This document shows, piece after piece, positions 10,514 through 22,329 of a stretch of 64,000 nt of DNA. Under the pieces are notes generated by a model, which was given only the letters and a program-made list of their open reading frames with translations, ran no database searches and had not been told where the DNA came from. Source of the DNA: Haematobia irritans (lineage: Eukaryota; Arthropoda; Insecta; Diptera; Muscidae); assembly GCF_050003625.1 (NCBI RefSeq), contig NC_134401.1, forward strand, positions 90,064,852 through 90,128,851. The letters run 5' to 3'. Within the stretch, counting starts at the first letter, position 1, and every line of letters begins with the position of its first letter. The position numbers and the translations under genes are program-made.

Positions 10514-11400
10514 AAACAAGTATATACGAACGTAAGTTCGGCCAGGCCGAATCTTATGTACCCTCCACCATGGATTGCGTAGAAACTTCTACGAAAGACT
10601 GTCATCCACAAATTTCAGCTCACTCGGATGAAATTTGCTCCTCCAAGAGGCTCCAAAACCATAATTATAATTATGGACTGATAGAAACCAATTCCTGCAT
10701 GGTTGTTGGATACCATATACTAACATCACGTACCAAATTTCAACCGAATAGGAAGAATTTTGCTCTTCCAAGGTGCTCTGGAGGTCAAATCTGGGGATCG
10801 GTTTATATGGAGCCTATATATAATTATGGACCGATATCGACCAATTTTTGTATGGTTGTTAGAGACCATCTACCAACACCATGTACCGAATTTCAGCCGG
10901 ATCGGATGAAATTTGCTTCTCTTTGAGGGTCCGCAAGCCAAATCTGGGGATCGGTTTATATGGGGGCTATATATAATTATGGACCGATGTGGACCAATTT
11001 TTGCACGGTTGTTAGAGACCATATACCAACACCATGTACCAAATTTCAGCCGGATCGGATGAAACATGCTGCTGTTAGAGGCTCCACAAGCCAAATCTGA
11101 GGGTCCCTTTATATGGGGGCTATACGTAAAACTGGACCGATATGGCCCGTTTGCAATACCATCCGTCCTACATCAATAACAACTACTTGTGCCAAGTTTC
11201 AAGTCGATAGCTTGTTTCGTTCGGAAGTTAGCGTGATTTCAACAGACGGATGGACAGACGGACGGACATGCTCAAATCGACTCAGAATTTCACCACGACC
11301 CAGAATATATATACTTTATGGGGTCTTAGAGCAATATTTCGATGTGTTACAAACGGAATGGCAAAGTTAATATACCCCCCATCCAATGGTGGAGGGTATA
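10514..11400 (-). mobile_element. Type A HINE element
   Basis: Starts ACAAGTATATACGAACGTAAG, hairpin TTCGGCCAGGCCGAA, then TACCCTCCACCATGG, with about three 153-bp monomers, the GGACGGACGG tract near 11265, and a far end ATCCAATGGTGGAGGGTATA. Near full-length copy. It directly adjoins the right inverted arm at 10505. Confidence 0.8.
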
Positions 11401-11449
11401 AGAACAGCATGAGTTTTTGCCTTGTGAGCAGCAATTAAAGTACATCATC

Positions 11450-11924
11450 AAAAAATCGCTTCTGTAACCTATACCCCAAACACATTTTGCTTCAAGCATA
11501 TATATATATTCAGGATTGGTCCAAACAAAATATTGATTGTATTGTTCAAACATATTATGTTTCACCTTAGGGCATACACTGGTAGAAAAAAATTTTAATG
11601 AAATTTTCTTTGTGTGGATATATTTTTAGGGCGCCAATTGGTTACTTCCATTATTTTATTTGGGTCTCTCTTTCTAAACACATATATGTTTATAGACTAT
11701 TTCCAAATTAATATATGTTTGCATCTAAGCATATTATATTTACAAACGTTTTATGTCCCCAACATAATATATTCTAACATATTAACATATATGTCCCAAA
11801 CATGTTATGCTAGTTTCTGAACATTATATGCTTGCACTTAAAAATATTGTGTTAAAAAATGTGAGTTCCAAACATATAATTATTACACCCAAACATATGA
11901 AAAACAGTCTTTTTCGTCCGAGTA
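11450..11924 (-). repeat. M-family repeat (AAACATA-rich)
   Basis: Runs from AAAAAATCGCTTCTGTAAC through TATGCTTGAAG-type and GGCGCCAATTGGTTACTTCC blocks to AACAGTCTTTTTCGTCCG. The same order of blocks recurs at 17288, 17934, 26831 and 62690. Probably a MITE; no coding capacity. I could not define terminal repeats or a target duplication. Confidence 0.65.
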
Positions 11925-12630
11925 TGTGTGAACATGTGTTATCTTTATCACTTTGGCATTATGGGCACATTTTTCTTTTTTTTTTTTTGGTTCGTCAAAA
12001 GAAATCAAAATATTTAGGAAGAAAGGAAACTAAAAACTAGTGGAAAATATATAAAAATTACAAAGGGATCTTCAGAAAAAAAATAAGTTTAGTTCCTCTT
12101 TATTAATAAGTAGTCCAAGATGAGTTGACGGACACTTTCAAAAATAAAAGCGGACATTAAGTTCGAGTTTTGCCGCTAAAATTAAAAACTCGAATGTCCA
12201 AAGCAGAATAACATAACTTTTTAAGCAAATTGTATTATTCACGCCTAAATAAATTAATGTTCACGTTTTTCTTTTGTTTTTGAGTTTTTGAATTTCTTCG
12301 AAAGTTTCAAAGTACCAAAGTACCAAAATCATTTTTTATTACAAAATTGTTATTTTTGCAATAAAAAATAATTATATTTTATCCATAGGCTCAGCCCATT
12401 TCGATTATATCAAGCACTGTTCTTTTCTTACTGTAACTGTTTACTAGTTTTTAGCCTGTAATAACTTCACAGAAAAGAGAATTTTATCAAAGACACTAAT
12501 GTCAGTTTCAGAGAACTGCAACCGGTGGCTTTTTTCGTATTGCAATCTTACCTACAAAATGTCGGTGGCAGAGAGTAAGACACCAATTACGATCTTTTAC
12601 ATTGATACAAATGCGAGAATAAAAACACCA
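11925..12630. other. No gene or recognised repeat
   Basis: AT-rich intronic sequence. The short plus-strand open frame at 12499-12702 runs into the repeat that starts at 12631 and has no recognisable motif. Confidence 0.4.
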
Positions 12631-12955
12631 CAGTGTTGCCAGCATTGGAGATCTTTCCCCAAATTGGGGATATTTTTTCGTAAACGGAGACGAAATTTTT
12701 GAGATGGGGACTTGGGGATTTGGTGGGGAATTTTCATAAATTTTGGGTTTTTTTTCGAGAAATTTTTAACAAAATGTTATTTCTAAAGGAAATATAGACC
12801 ATTTTGCCAAAATTTTATTTCTATGGAAAATTAGTCACAATATTATTTCTATAGAAAATTTTGTCAACATTTTATTTCTATAGAAAATTTTGTCAAAACT
12901 TTATTTCTATATAGAAAATTTTTCATCAAAATTTTATTTCTATAGAAATAATAGA
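12631..12955. repeat. CAGTGTTGCCAG-ended repeat with 29-bp units
   Basis: Starts CAGTGTTGCCAGCATTGG and contains GGGGA-rich sequence and about five diverged copies of the 29-bp unit (ATTTCTATAGAAAATTTTGTCAAA type). The end sequence resembles that at 46597 and suggests a hAT-like MITE, but the opposite end is not found here. Confidence 0.55.
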
Positions 12956-12960
12956 ATTTG

Positions 12961-13870
12961 AGACCATTACATGGTCGGGAAAATCATGTACCTAACCATT
13001 CAATTTTTTTTTACTTTTTTGCAGGGAAAAAAGTATTTTTATAGGTTACGTACAGACATGTCTAGAACCATTACATGGCCATAAAGACCATGTACATTGT
13101 TTTCGTGACCATTTAATTTTTTAACAGCGAAAAGAATTTTATAAAAACATTGAGCAGGTACACACGATTTTCATTTTGCGCGTCAGTCGTGTGTTGATGG
13201 TTGCTTGGAATGGACGGAGAATACGGAATTACTGTGTTTTGTGTTAATTTATTTATTCAGAAGTGATACGTGGTTTTATGTGAACACAAAAAAGGAAAGT
13301 GTAATTGAAAAAATTTACCTGGTTTTTGTTCTGCATTTTGCTATATGATATAATTTATTTTTATGATGTCTGCGTTTGTACAATTGATGGACACGAATAA
13401 AAAGTGTGGAATGATGACTTATTGTTGATATTGAACCAAAATAGAGTGTGTAAAAATATGTGATGTTTGCTTGCACGACATTATAAATACAAATAAACAA
13501 TGAATTAGTTTATAAATAAATAAAGTTAATTTTGTGTTTTCTTTTCTCAAGTGACGTCCTTTTTTCAACGACGAAAAAGTTTTTTCATAAAGAGTAAACC
13601 ATTTTAGGTTGTGACCATGTTCTTTTAACTGGAGGAAAAACATTTTTGACGAATACCATAGTGACCATTGTCTTTTGATTCCAACAAAAATCTTTCTATC
13701 AATATAAAAACATTTTAGCTGAGGACAATTTTATTTTTCTTAGAACCATGTTCACTGAGCCAACATGGCTGCAGGTGAAAATGTTACATGGTCGCCGCCA
13801 AAATAACTCCTATCATATTATTTTGCTCTTCGAATATGATTGTGACAATCATGTTTCTTTTCTGCGTGTG
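12961..13870. repeat. ACATGG-rich repeat, larger relative of the MITE at 19358
   Basis: Contains repeated CCATTACATGG and GACCATGT motifs at the left, and at the right TTACATGGTCGCCGCCAAAATAAC, TTTTGCTCTTCGAATATGATTG and CTGCGTGTGG. These parallel the right end of the 19358-19607 element. The roughly 500-bp centre (13140-13640) is unassigned. Confidence 0.5.
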
Positions 13871-14077
13871 GCATAAATTTTCTGTAAAATGAGAAAAAAT
13901 CCAAGTACATACCCATATAATTGACTTATAATAAGGTTCAGTTTTTTTCTATAAATTTCTGAATAACCAGTCATTTAGGCCAATCATTAGAAAAACAACT
14001 GTTGAGTTTTTCAAGTAAACAACCATTACATTTACTTCCTGTATTCGAAGGTAAGGGTAGAGAGTGGAGTGTAAAAG

Positions 14078-14112
14078 AGAGAGAGAGAGAGAGAGAGAGT
14101 GAGAGAGAAAAA
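14078..14112. repeat. (GA)n microsatellite
   Basis: An almost pure GA run with one T interruption, just before a type D element. Confidence 0.9.
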
Positions 14113-14141
14113 TTTATGCTTCAGGGTGACTGTGACTTATT

Positions 14142-15642
14142 TGTATACCCTAAACCACATAGTGGTCAGGGTATAATAACTTTGATCTGCCAAAAAATGT
14201 ACGAGAAATATTGATTTTAGACCCCATAAAATATATACCGATCGACTCAGAATCACCTCCTGAGTCGATCTAGCGCTTGGTGTCCGTCTGTCCATGTATT
14301 TGTTGTTCACAATTATTAACCGATTTTGATGAAATTTGGTACAGAGTGTTTTTTTGGGCACAAGGACGTACGCTATTGAATTTGGAAGAAATCGAATCAA
14401 ATTTAGATATAGCTCCCATATATATGTATCGCCCGATTTCGATAAATGGGGTCAGATTGCGTTCATTTACTAACCGATCGTCGTCAAATTTGCCACAAAG
14501 TAATCTAATTGACCAGCCTTTAAGTGTGCCAAATTTCATCGAAATCGGTTCAGATTTAGATAGGGTGAGTGCAGCAAATGTGGTATACCCATTTGTTTTT
14601 GCCATCGTTCTCAATGACTTGTGGCACGGTACGTTGTCTTGGTGTAAAAACACTTTTTTCTTCTTCATATGGGGCCGTTTTGCCGCAATTTCGACCTTCA
14701 AACGCTCCAATAACGCCATATAATAGTCACTGTTGATGGTTTTTCCCTTCTCAAGATAATCGATAAAAATTATTCCATGCGCATCCCAAAAAACAGAGGC
14801 CATTACTTTGCCATCGGACTTTTGAGTCTTTCCACACTTCGGAGACGGTTCACCGGTCGCTGTCCACTCAGCCGACTGTCGATTGGACTCAGGAGTCCAT
14901 GGAGCCATGTTTCATCCATTGTCACATATCGATGGAAAAACTCGGGTGTATTACGGGTTAACAGCTGCAAACAACGCTCATAATCATCAACACGTTGTTG
15001 TTTTTGGTCCAAATATTGATGAATGATATGACCAACACGTTCCTTTGATATCTTTAAGGTCTCTGCTATCTCGATCAACTTCATTTTACGGTCCTTCAAA
15101 ATCATTTTGTGGATTTTTTTGATGTTTTCGTCGGTAACCACCTCTTTCGGACGTCCACTGCGTTCACCGTCCTCCGTGCTCATTTCACCACGCTTGAATT
15201 TTGTATACCAATCAATTATTGTTGATTTCCCTGGGGCAGAGTCCGGAAACTCATTATCAAGCCAAGTTTTTGCTTCCACCGTATTTTTTCCCTTCAGAAA
15301 ACAGTATTTTATCAAAACACGAAATTCCTTTTTATTCCATTTTTTCACAATAACAAAAGTTGCTTCACAAAAGACGCTCTATCTCACAAACTAATTGACT
15401 TACAGACGTCAAATTGTGACACGTGTCATTTGAAGGTTGGTACTATATAAAAATAATATGCATTTAATACTAGCGACGCCATCTATGTGTCAGACCGGGG
15501 ACTTATCAGCAAATGCGGTTTATCTCCCAAACATATACCATTGATACCCCACAAACAATGTTTATTAATTCAGTAGGGGTGGTTTAGGGTATGATATAGT
15601 CGGCCCCGCCCCGCCCAACTTTCTACTTTACTCACTTGTTTT
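14142..15642 (+). mobile_element. Type D HINE element split by a truncated mariner
   Basis: Starts TGTATACCCTAAACCACATAG and ends GGTGGTTTAGGGTATGATATAG, a GC-rich hairpin region TCGGCCCCGCCCCGCCC, then ACTTTACTCACTTGTTTT. The CCTAAACCAC/GTGGTTTAGG pair is the subterminal inverted repeat. A mariner fragment occupies about 14585-15510. Confidence 0.7.
14585..15348 (-). pseudogene. mariner transposase, truncated and frameshifted
   Basis: From about 15340 on the minus strand it encodes KKEFRVLIKYCFLKGKNTVE, an HTH region with the linker typical of mariners (ERSGRPKEVV), and VTMDETWLH with the first catalytic Asp. A 1-bp shift near 14905 then leads to TPESNRQSAEWT and FLHQDNVPCHKSLRTMAK with the second Asp. 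The third catalytic Asp (SPDLAPSDYF region in the family) is missing because the element stops near 14585 in type D sequence. No usable ATG is in frame at the start, where an ATGGAATAAAAAGG sequence looks like a 1-bp insertion in the original start region. An intact enzyme would be a D34D cut-and-paste transposase of about 350 aa. Confidence 0.85.
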
Positions 15643-15898
15643 TTAGTTCCTGAGAAATGAAAAGTGTCCTTTCAGTGCAAATTTCCAGAAATTCCCTAAA
15701 AAAAGGTTCGTCCCCATCTATGAAAGAAAAATCTCTAATACTGGCCTTTAGACAGGCCTTAGAGAAAGCTTATAATGTTTTCACCGAATCGTTGTGAATT
15801 TTTTTTGGAGTGAATAGTTAGCCACCATGCCGAAAAAAACCCATTTAATTTCACAAAATCTATTCCAATGGAACACAACTGTACATTACCCATCTCTA
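15643..15898. other. No gene seen
   Basis: Low-copy AT-rich sequence between the type D element and the N-family MITE. No gene or recognisable repeat. Confidence 0.4.
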
Positions 15899-16167
15899 CA
15901 CAGAAAAAAATTTTACGAAAATTTTTCCAATTAAAATTTTAATTGAGTTTTAAAAAATATTCAATTAAAAATTTAATTGATTCAACAAATTTTTTAATTG
16001 AAACAAAAATCAATCACAAAAATTAATAGTATCAATTAATTTTTTAATTGACCTTCAATTAATTTTTTAATTGATACTATTATTTCTGTGATTGAAGACA
16101 TTTCAATTAAAAAATTAATTGAATCAATAATTTTCGTGATTGAACTAGAAAAAATTTTTTTTGTGTG
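15899..16167. repeat. N-family MITE (AATTAAT-rich), full-length copy
   Basis: About 269 bp, with CACAGAAAAAAATTTTACG at the left and AAAATTTTTTTTGTGTG at the right, flanked by TA on both sides (15897-15898 and 16168-16169). The interior is almost entirely self-complementary ATTAATTTTTTAATTG blocks, so it could fold into a long hairpin. TA duplication suggests Tc1/mariner mobilisation. Confidence 0.7.
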
Positions 16168-17235
16168 TACTTGAATCTGTAAAACCTAACATAAACAGAA
16201 TAAATTTTTAAGTATTCTATATTAAAAAAATCATACAAGCATGCAATTTAAATTAGACGATGTTTTCATTTAATTCATATTCAGGTCGCAAAGTACAAAA
16301 TGATTTAGTTAGCAAGACTAAATAAATATCAACATTCGTACATATCTCCCGCCAAAAATGGAAATGGAAACATGAACATAATAAACAAAATAATACAAAA
16401 AACAATATCTAAAAAATCATAAATTAAAATAAGACCACAATATAAATGCAATGGTGGGGGAGTAACCATTTCGATCAACGTTAATTCTAACACCCCTTTA
16501 TTTTACAAAGCAAAAAAAAAACAACAAAAAAGTGATGGAAGGGAGCTTCATTTCTTTACCACAGATAGGGAGTGATGCTGCTGTTTGTGGAAGTACCCCC
16601 GGTGGAAAAGCATCAAATGTTTGATCTTTGTGGCCTCCATAGAAATTATGACAATGGTGTTGAATGATAGAGACAATACAGTCCAGTTTCAATGGGCCTT
16701 TGTTTTCATCGAATGGATGGATGGATGGTCATATATTTAATTGATGAAATCAATGTTCATGCGGTTCCCCTGCTGGCAAAGTGGAAATGCTAACTACACT
16801 TGCCTTAAAATTCGCACTCACCACCGCGATTATAACACCAAGCAATGGAAACATTTTTATATGCGCAGACTTTTTTTATTTATTTATTTTTTTAATATTT
16901 TTGCGAAACAATAATTGCACTAAACAAATCAAAATAAATTAATAAATGTACCAAATATAAATCGTATTCCTCGTGGAGCCAAAGTGCAAATGGAAAGTTT
17001 CAGTAACTAACCGATTAATGAAAATCTTCGGGAAAAATATGTTTTTGAGTATTTTTCGTCAATAGAACTTATCAAAATACGTTAAGAACATGACATGCTC
17101 TCATAGTAAATACACAAAAAAATACATTTTTCTGATTACATTTATAATTGAAATTGGTTCAATAAGCAAAATAATAGTATCAACCACAGAAATAAATACG
17201 TAAATACGACCGAAAGTTCGGTCAGACCGAATGTC
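16168..17235. other. Low-copy intronic sequence, nothing coding
   Basis: About 1 kb of AT-rich sequence without recognisable repeats. The minus-strand open frame at 16498-16692 shows no motif. Confidence 0.4.
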
Positions 17236-17287
17236 TACCCAGTGTTGGGGATTTTTCCCTAAATCGTGGATATTTTTCGTTAATGCA

Positions 17288-17770
17288 CGGACGAAAAAGA
17301 CTGTTTTTTATATGTTTGGGTGTAAAAATTATATGTTTGGAACTCAAATTTTTTAACACAATATTTTTGAGTGCAAGCATATAATGTTCATAAACTATCA
17401 TAACATGTTTGGGACATATATGTTAATATGTTAGAAGATATTATGTTTGGGACATAAAATTTTTGTAAATATAATATGCTTAGATGCAAACATATATTAA
17501 TTTGGAAATAGCCTATAAACATATATTTGTTTTTAAAAAGACCTGGAGAGTATGCTGCAAGTAAAATAATGGAAGTAACCAATTGGCGCCTTTAAAGTAT
17601 ATCCACACAAAGAAAATTTCATTAAAATTTTTGCTACCAGTGTATGCCCTAAGATGAAACATAATATATTTGAACAATACAAACAATATTTTGTTTGCAC
17701 CAATCCTGAAAATATAAATGCTTGAAGCAAAATGTGTTTGGGGTGTATGTTACAGAAGCGATTTTTTGAG
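17288..17770 (+). repeat. M-family repeat
   Basis: Starts CGGACGAAAAAGACTGTTTTT and ends ACAGAAGCGATTTTTTGAGG; opposite orientation to the copy at 11450. It is inserted in a CAGTGTTGGGGA sequence (17236) whose matching inverted end may be near 18885. Confidence 0.65.
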
Positions 17771-17933
17771 GGTCTTTTTTCCAATAATCCTATTTTATTT
17801 CTTTACTATTAATAACTAAATTTTAATTCATAAATACACATATTGACCGAATTCCCATTTTTATTTCTCGAGTATTTAGGAGACGATTTACGTAAGATAA
17901 AAATTCGATGATTCCTTATACCAGCAACCTCAA

Positions 17934-18340
17934 AAAAATTGTTTCTCTAACATATACCCCAAAAACATTCTTCTTCAAATATATATTTTCAGGATTGGTC
18001 CAAACAAAATATTGTTTGTATTGTTCAAACATATTATGTTTCACATGGGTAGAAAAACATTTAATGAGATTTTCTCAGTGTATATATAATTTTAAGACGC
18101 CAATTGGTTACTTCCATTTTCTTTCTTTCCAGGCTATTTCTAAATTAATATATTTTTGCTTTCAAACATATTATATTTACAAAAATTGTATGTCCCAAAC
18201 ATAACATATTCTAACATATTAACATATATGTCCCAAACATGAACATTATATGCTCGCACTTAAAAATATTGTGTTAAAAAATTTCAAACATATAATTTTT
18301 ACACCCAAACATATGAAAACCAGTCTTTTTCGTCCGAGCA
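17934..18340 (-). repeat. M-family repeat
   Basis: Same block order as at 11450-11924, slightly shortened. Together with the copy at 17288 it forms a large imperfect inverted pair separated by about 160 bp. Confidence 0.65.
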
Positions 18341-18387
18341 TAATTAATTCTGATGGAGACTTATATCGAATGATATTTTGAATACCC

Positions 18388-18692
18388 TTAGGTTAGGTTA
18401 GGTTAGGTTAGGTGGCAGCCCTATGTATCAGGCTCACTCAGACTATTCAGTCCATTGTGATACCACATTGTTGAACTTCCCTCTTATCACCGAGTGCTGC
18501 ACGATTCCATGTTAAGCTCAATGACAAGGGACCTCCTTTTTATAGCCTAGTCCGAACGGCGTTCCACATTGCAGTGAAACCGCTTAGAGAAGCTTTGAAA
18601 CCCTCAGAAATGTCACCAACATTACTGAGGTGGGATAATCCACCGCTGAAAAACTTTTTGGTGTTCGGTCGAAGCAGGAATCGAACCCACGA
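18388..18692 (-). repeat. tRNA-derived SINE-1, head truncated
   Basis: (GGTTA)n tail at left, full body, and the B box (minus strand GGGTTCGATTCC), but the sequence breaks off before the A box. Confidence 0.8.
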
Positions 18693-18902
18693 TTTTTTTG
18701 TAGTACTTCGCAAACTACCATAACAAAAATTTATTATTTTTTTAATTTTTAAATTATTACGGATCTTCTACAGCAGAGCCTATTCCTTTACTTTTTTTCA
18801 AAAAAAAAAAAAAAATAATAGTTTAAATTTTAATTTAAATTGGGGATTTTTGGGGACGAAAGTGTCCAAATTTGGGGACAATACTGGTATCACTACCTCT
18901 AA

Positions 18903-19218
18903 GCGTATATATTTTAAAGGCGCCAATTGGTTACTTCCATTTTTTTTTACTTGCAGCATACTCTTTCGGTCTCTCTTTCTAAACACATATATGTATATAG
19001 GCAATTTCTAAATAAACATATGTTTGCATCCACACATATTATATTTATCTAACATAACATTTAACATTTATGTCGCAAACATATTATGTTAGTTTATGAA
19101 GATTATATGCTTCCACTTAAAAATAATGTACTAAAAATTTGAGTTCCAAACATATAATTTTTACACCCAAGCAAATGAAAACCCCAAACATGTTAAACAG
19201 TTTTTTTCGTCCGTGTAT
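18903..19218 (-). repeat. M-family repeat, 5' part missing
   Basis: Begins at the AAAGGCGCCAATTGGTTACTTCC block (read in two parts) and ends CAGTTTTTTTCGTCCGTG. Confidence 0.65.
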
Positions 19219-19357
19219 ATATATATTTATGGACAGATATGGAACAATTTTTACATGGTTGTAAGAGGGCAAATAACTTACCAAATTTCAACCGGATGGG
19301 ATAAAATTTAGTCTTCCAAGAGGTTCCACAAAACAAATCAGGAAGTCGGTTTATATG
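19219..19357 (-). mobile_element. Type A HINE fragment
   Basis: A single diverged 153-bp monomer (GGACAGATATGGAAC to GGAAGTCGGTTTATATG), cut at the start of the MITE at 19358. Confidence 0.6.
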
Positions 19358-19607
19358 CACCCAGAGAAGGAATATGATTACCTCAAGCATGTTTTAAGAG
19401 CAAAATGTTATTTTTGGGTGGTGGCCATGTAACATGGTTTTCGCAACCATGTTATTTTCTCGGAAATCATGTATTTGATTTCGACAAGCAGGTTATATTT
19501 GACGAGAAAATAAAAGCTTTGTGATAAACATGTTACATGGTCACCATGCAAAAATAACATTTTGCTCTTGAAATATGTTTGAGGTGATCATATTCCTTCT
19601 CTGCGTG
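19358..19607. mobile_element. MITE with long terminal inverted repeats (P family)
   Basis: About 250 bp. The left end CACCCAGAGAAGGAATATGA matches the inverted right end, and the match extends about 80 bp on each side through AGAGCAAAATGTTATTTTTG to CCATGTAACATGG. No coding capacity. No clear target duplication, so the superfamily is open (the CAGAGAA end would suit hAT). Confidence 0.7.
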
Positions 19608-20330
19608 TGGTTACATGTTTACATATACCGTTTGGGAATCTCTGCATTTTAGCATATGTACATCTGTTGCTTCCGAATCATTTATAATAAATTGAAGAAT
19701 TCATGACATGAATGACAGCTATTCGTATTGCCTCAGAAATATTGAAAACTTGTATGAAATAACTCGTAAATGTCTCTAAAGATCACGAGCAAAGTGCAAA
19801 AAGTTCAATTGCGAATGAAACGCAAAGAAAGCGTCTTAAATATGATAAGAGACAACATGAATATCGTAGGCAACTTTTTCTCATCATCTTTTTTGGGAGG
19901 GGAACGAGGAAACGTATCCATTCGAGAGATAAATTACTTCATTGGTATTTTTGAATTAATAGAAAAACTAATGGAGATAATTGCATATAAACTTAATCAA
20001 TATCAATAAATTCAAATCAATCTTCTTGTACAATTTTGTAATTGAATAAATAAAATGGCAGACCATCGATTAAAGTCAATTCATCTTTAAAAGAAGTGAT
20101 AAATAAAATTTGGTGTGTAGTAGCATGAGCGTGAGTCAGAGATGATGTGCAAATTTGTTTACATTTTCTTTTTTGTTTTTGATAACAAATATTTTTTAAA
20201 TAAACATTAAATTAAGATATATTAAATTCATATACGTTTCAATGATTATTCATACTCAAATAAGAGGACGCAATATTAAGTTCTACGCAAGGAAGAAATA
20301 TCATCATGTCAACATAGTACACCAAAAGAA
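19608..20330. other. Low-copy sequence with an unassigned open frame
   Basis: A plus-strand frame starting AAT at about 19768 reads NETQRKRLKYDKRQHEYRRQ-like basic sequence, reminiscent of the N-terminal repeats of Helitron or Helentron replicases, but it is only about 70 codons long with no start. The overlapping ATG frame (19770-20009) is not recognisable. I do not call a gene. Confidence 0.3.
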
Positions 20331-22164
20331 ACAAGTACATACGGCCGTAAGTTCGGCCAGGCCGAAGCTTATGTACCCTCCACCATGGATTGCGTAGAAA
20401 CATCTTCTACACACTGCCATCCACATTCGAATTACTTAAGTTGCGGTAACGCTTGCCGATGGCAAGGTATCTTAAAACCTCCTAACACCGTCTTCTAAAT
20501 TGTATGTAAATCCATACGTGGTATATATTAAATCAAAAAAAGATCGTCCAAATACGTATATAATTCAGTTTGACAAAATTTTCTATAGACATAAAATTTT
20601 GACAAAATTTTCTATAGAAATAAAATTTTGACAAAATTGTCTACAGAAATAAAATTTTAACAAAATTTTCTATAGCAATAAAATTTTAACAAAATTTTCT
20701 ATAGAAATAAAATTTTGACAAAATTTTCTATAGAAATAAAATTTTGACAAAATTTTCTTTAGAAATAAAATTTTAACAAAATTTTCTTTAGAAATAAAAT
20801 TTTAACAAAATTTTCTATAGAAATAAAATTTTGACAAAATTTTCTATAGAAATAAAATTTTGACAAAATTTTCTATAGAAATAAAATTTTAACAAAAATT
20901 TTCTATAGAAATAAAATTTTAACAAAATTTTCTATAGAAATAAAATTTTGACAAAATTGTAAATAGAAATAAAATTTTGACAAAATATTCTATAGAAATA
21001 AAATTTTGGTAGATTATTTTTGGCTCGAGTGGCAACCATGATTATGAACCGATATGGACCAATTTTTGGTATGGTTGTTAGCGGCCATATACTAGCACCA
21101 CGTTCCACATTTGAACCGGATCGGATGAATTTTGCTCCTCCAAGACGCTCCGGAGGTCAAATCTGTAGAACGGTTTATATGGGGGCTATATATAATTATG
21201 GACCGATGTACAAAATTTCAGTCGGATGAAATTTGCTTCTCTTTGAGGCTCCGCAAGCCAAATCTGGGGATCGGTTTATATGGGGGCTATATATAATTAT
21301 GGACCGATGTGGACCAATTTTTGCATGGTTGTTAGAGACCATATACCAAAACCATGTAGAAAATTTCAGCCGGATCGGATGAAATTTGCTTCTCTTTGAG
21401 GCTCCGCAAGCCAAATCTGGGGATCGGTTTATATGGGGGCTATATATAATTATGGACCGATGTGGACCAATTTTCGCATGGTTGTTAGAGACCATATACC
21501 AACACCATGTAGCAAATTTCAGCCGGATCGGATGAAATTTGTTCTTTTTGAGGCTCCGCAAGCCAAATCTGGGGTTCGGTTTATATGGGGGTTATATATA
21601 ATTATGGACCGATGTGGACCAATTTTCGCATGGTTGTTAGAGACCATATACCAACACCATGTACCAAATTTCAGCAAGATCGCATGAAATTTGCTTCTCT
21701 TTGAGGCTTCGCAAGCCAAATCTGGGGATCGGTTTATATGGGGGTTATATATAATTATGGACCGATGTGGACCAATTTTCGCATGGTTGTTAGAGACCAC
21801 ATACCAACACCATGTACCAAATTTCAGCCGGATCGGATGAAATATGCTTCTGTTAGAGGCTCCACAAGCCAAATCTAAGGGTCCTTTTATATGGGGGCTA
21901 TACGTAAAAGTGGCCCATTTGCAATACCATCCGACCTACATCAATAACAACTACTTGTGCCAAGTTTCAAGTCGATAGCTTGTTTCGTTCGGAAGTTAGC
22001 GTGATTTCAACAGACGGACGGACGGACGGACATGCTTAGATCGACTCAGAATTTCACCACGACCCAGAATATATATACTTTATGGGGTCTTAGAGCAATA
22101 TTTCGATGTGTTGCAAACGGAATGACAAAGTTAATATACCCCACATCTTATGGTGGAGGGTATA
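20331..22164 (-). mobile_element. Type A HINE element with 29-bp array
   Basis: Starts ACAAGTACATACGGCCGTAAG, hairpin TTCGGCCAGGCCGAA, TACCCTCCACCATGG, then a 29-bp array (20566-21010), GGTAGATTATTTTTGGCTCG, five to six 153-bp monomers, a GACGGACGGACGG tract near 22015, and a far end TCTTATGGTGGAGGGTATA. A complete copy. Confidence 0.8.
20566..21010. repeat. Array of 29-bp units
   Basis: About fifteen copies of GACAAAATTTTCTATAGAAA plus TAAAATTTT, spaced 29 bp with few changes. The AAAATTTT and TCTATAGA cores are palindromic. The array lies inside the type A element. Confidence 0.9.
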
Positions 22165-22329
22165 AAAATACTTTCCTTCGGAATGAAAGTTTAGACAAAC
22201 GAAATTCCCATTTGAAACAGTCCACATTCGATTTTTATGCACTAAAAAAAGCATGCCTCAAACATGTTCCACAGATTTGGTCATTAAACTACTGATTGAA
22301 GAAGCTGAAAATTGAACTAAAATTGAAAG

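Noticed and set aside
17236..18890. Large CAGTGTTGGGGA-ended element spanning two M repeats
   Set aside because: The possible right end near 18885 matches poorly and no target duplication is visible.
20566..21010. CRISPR array
   Set aside because: Contiguous 29-bp tandem units without unique spacers, in an animal genome.
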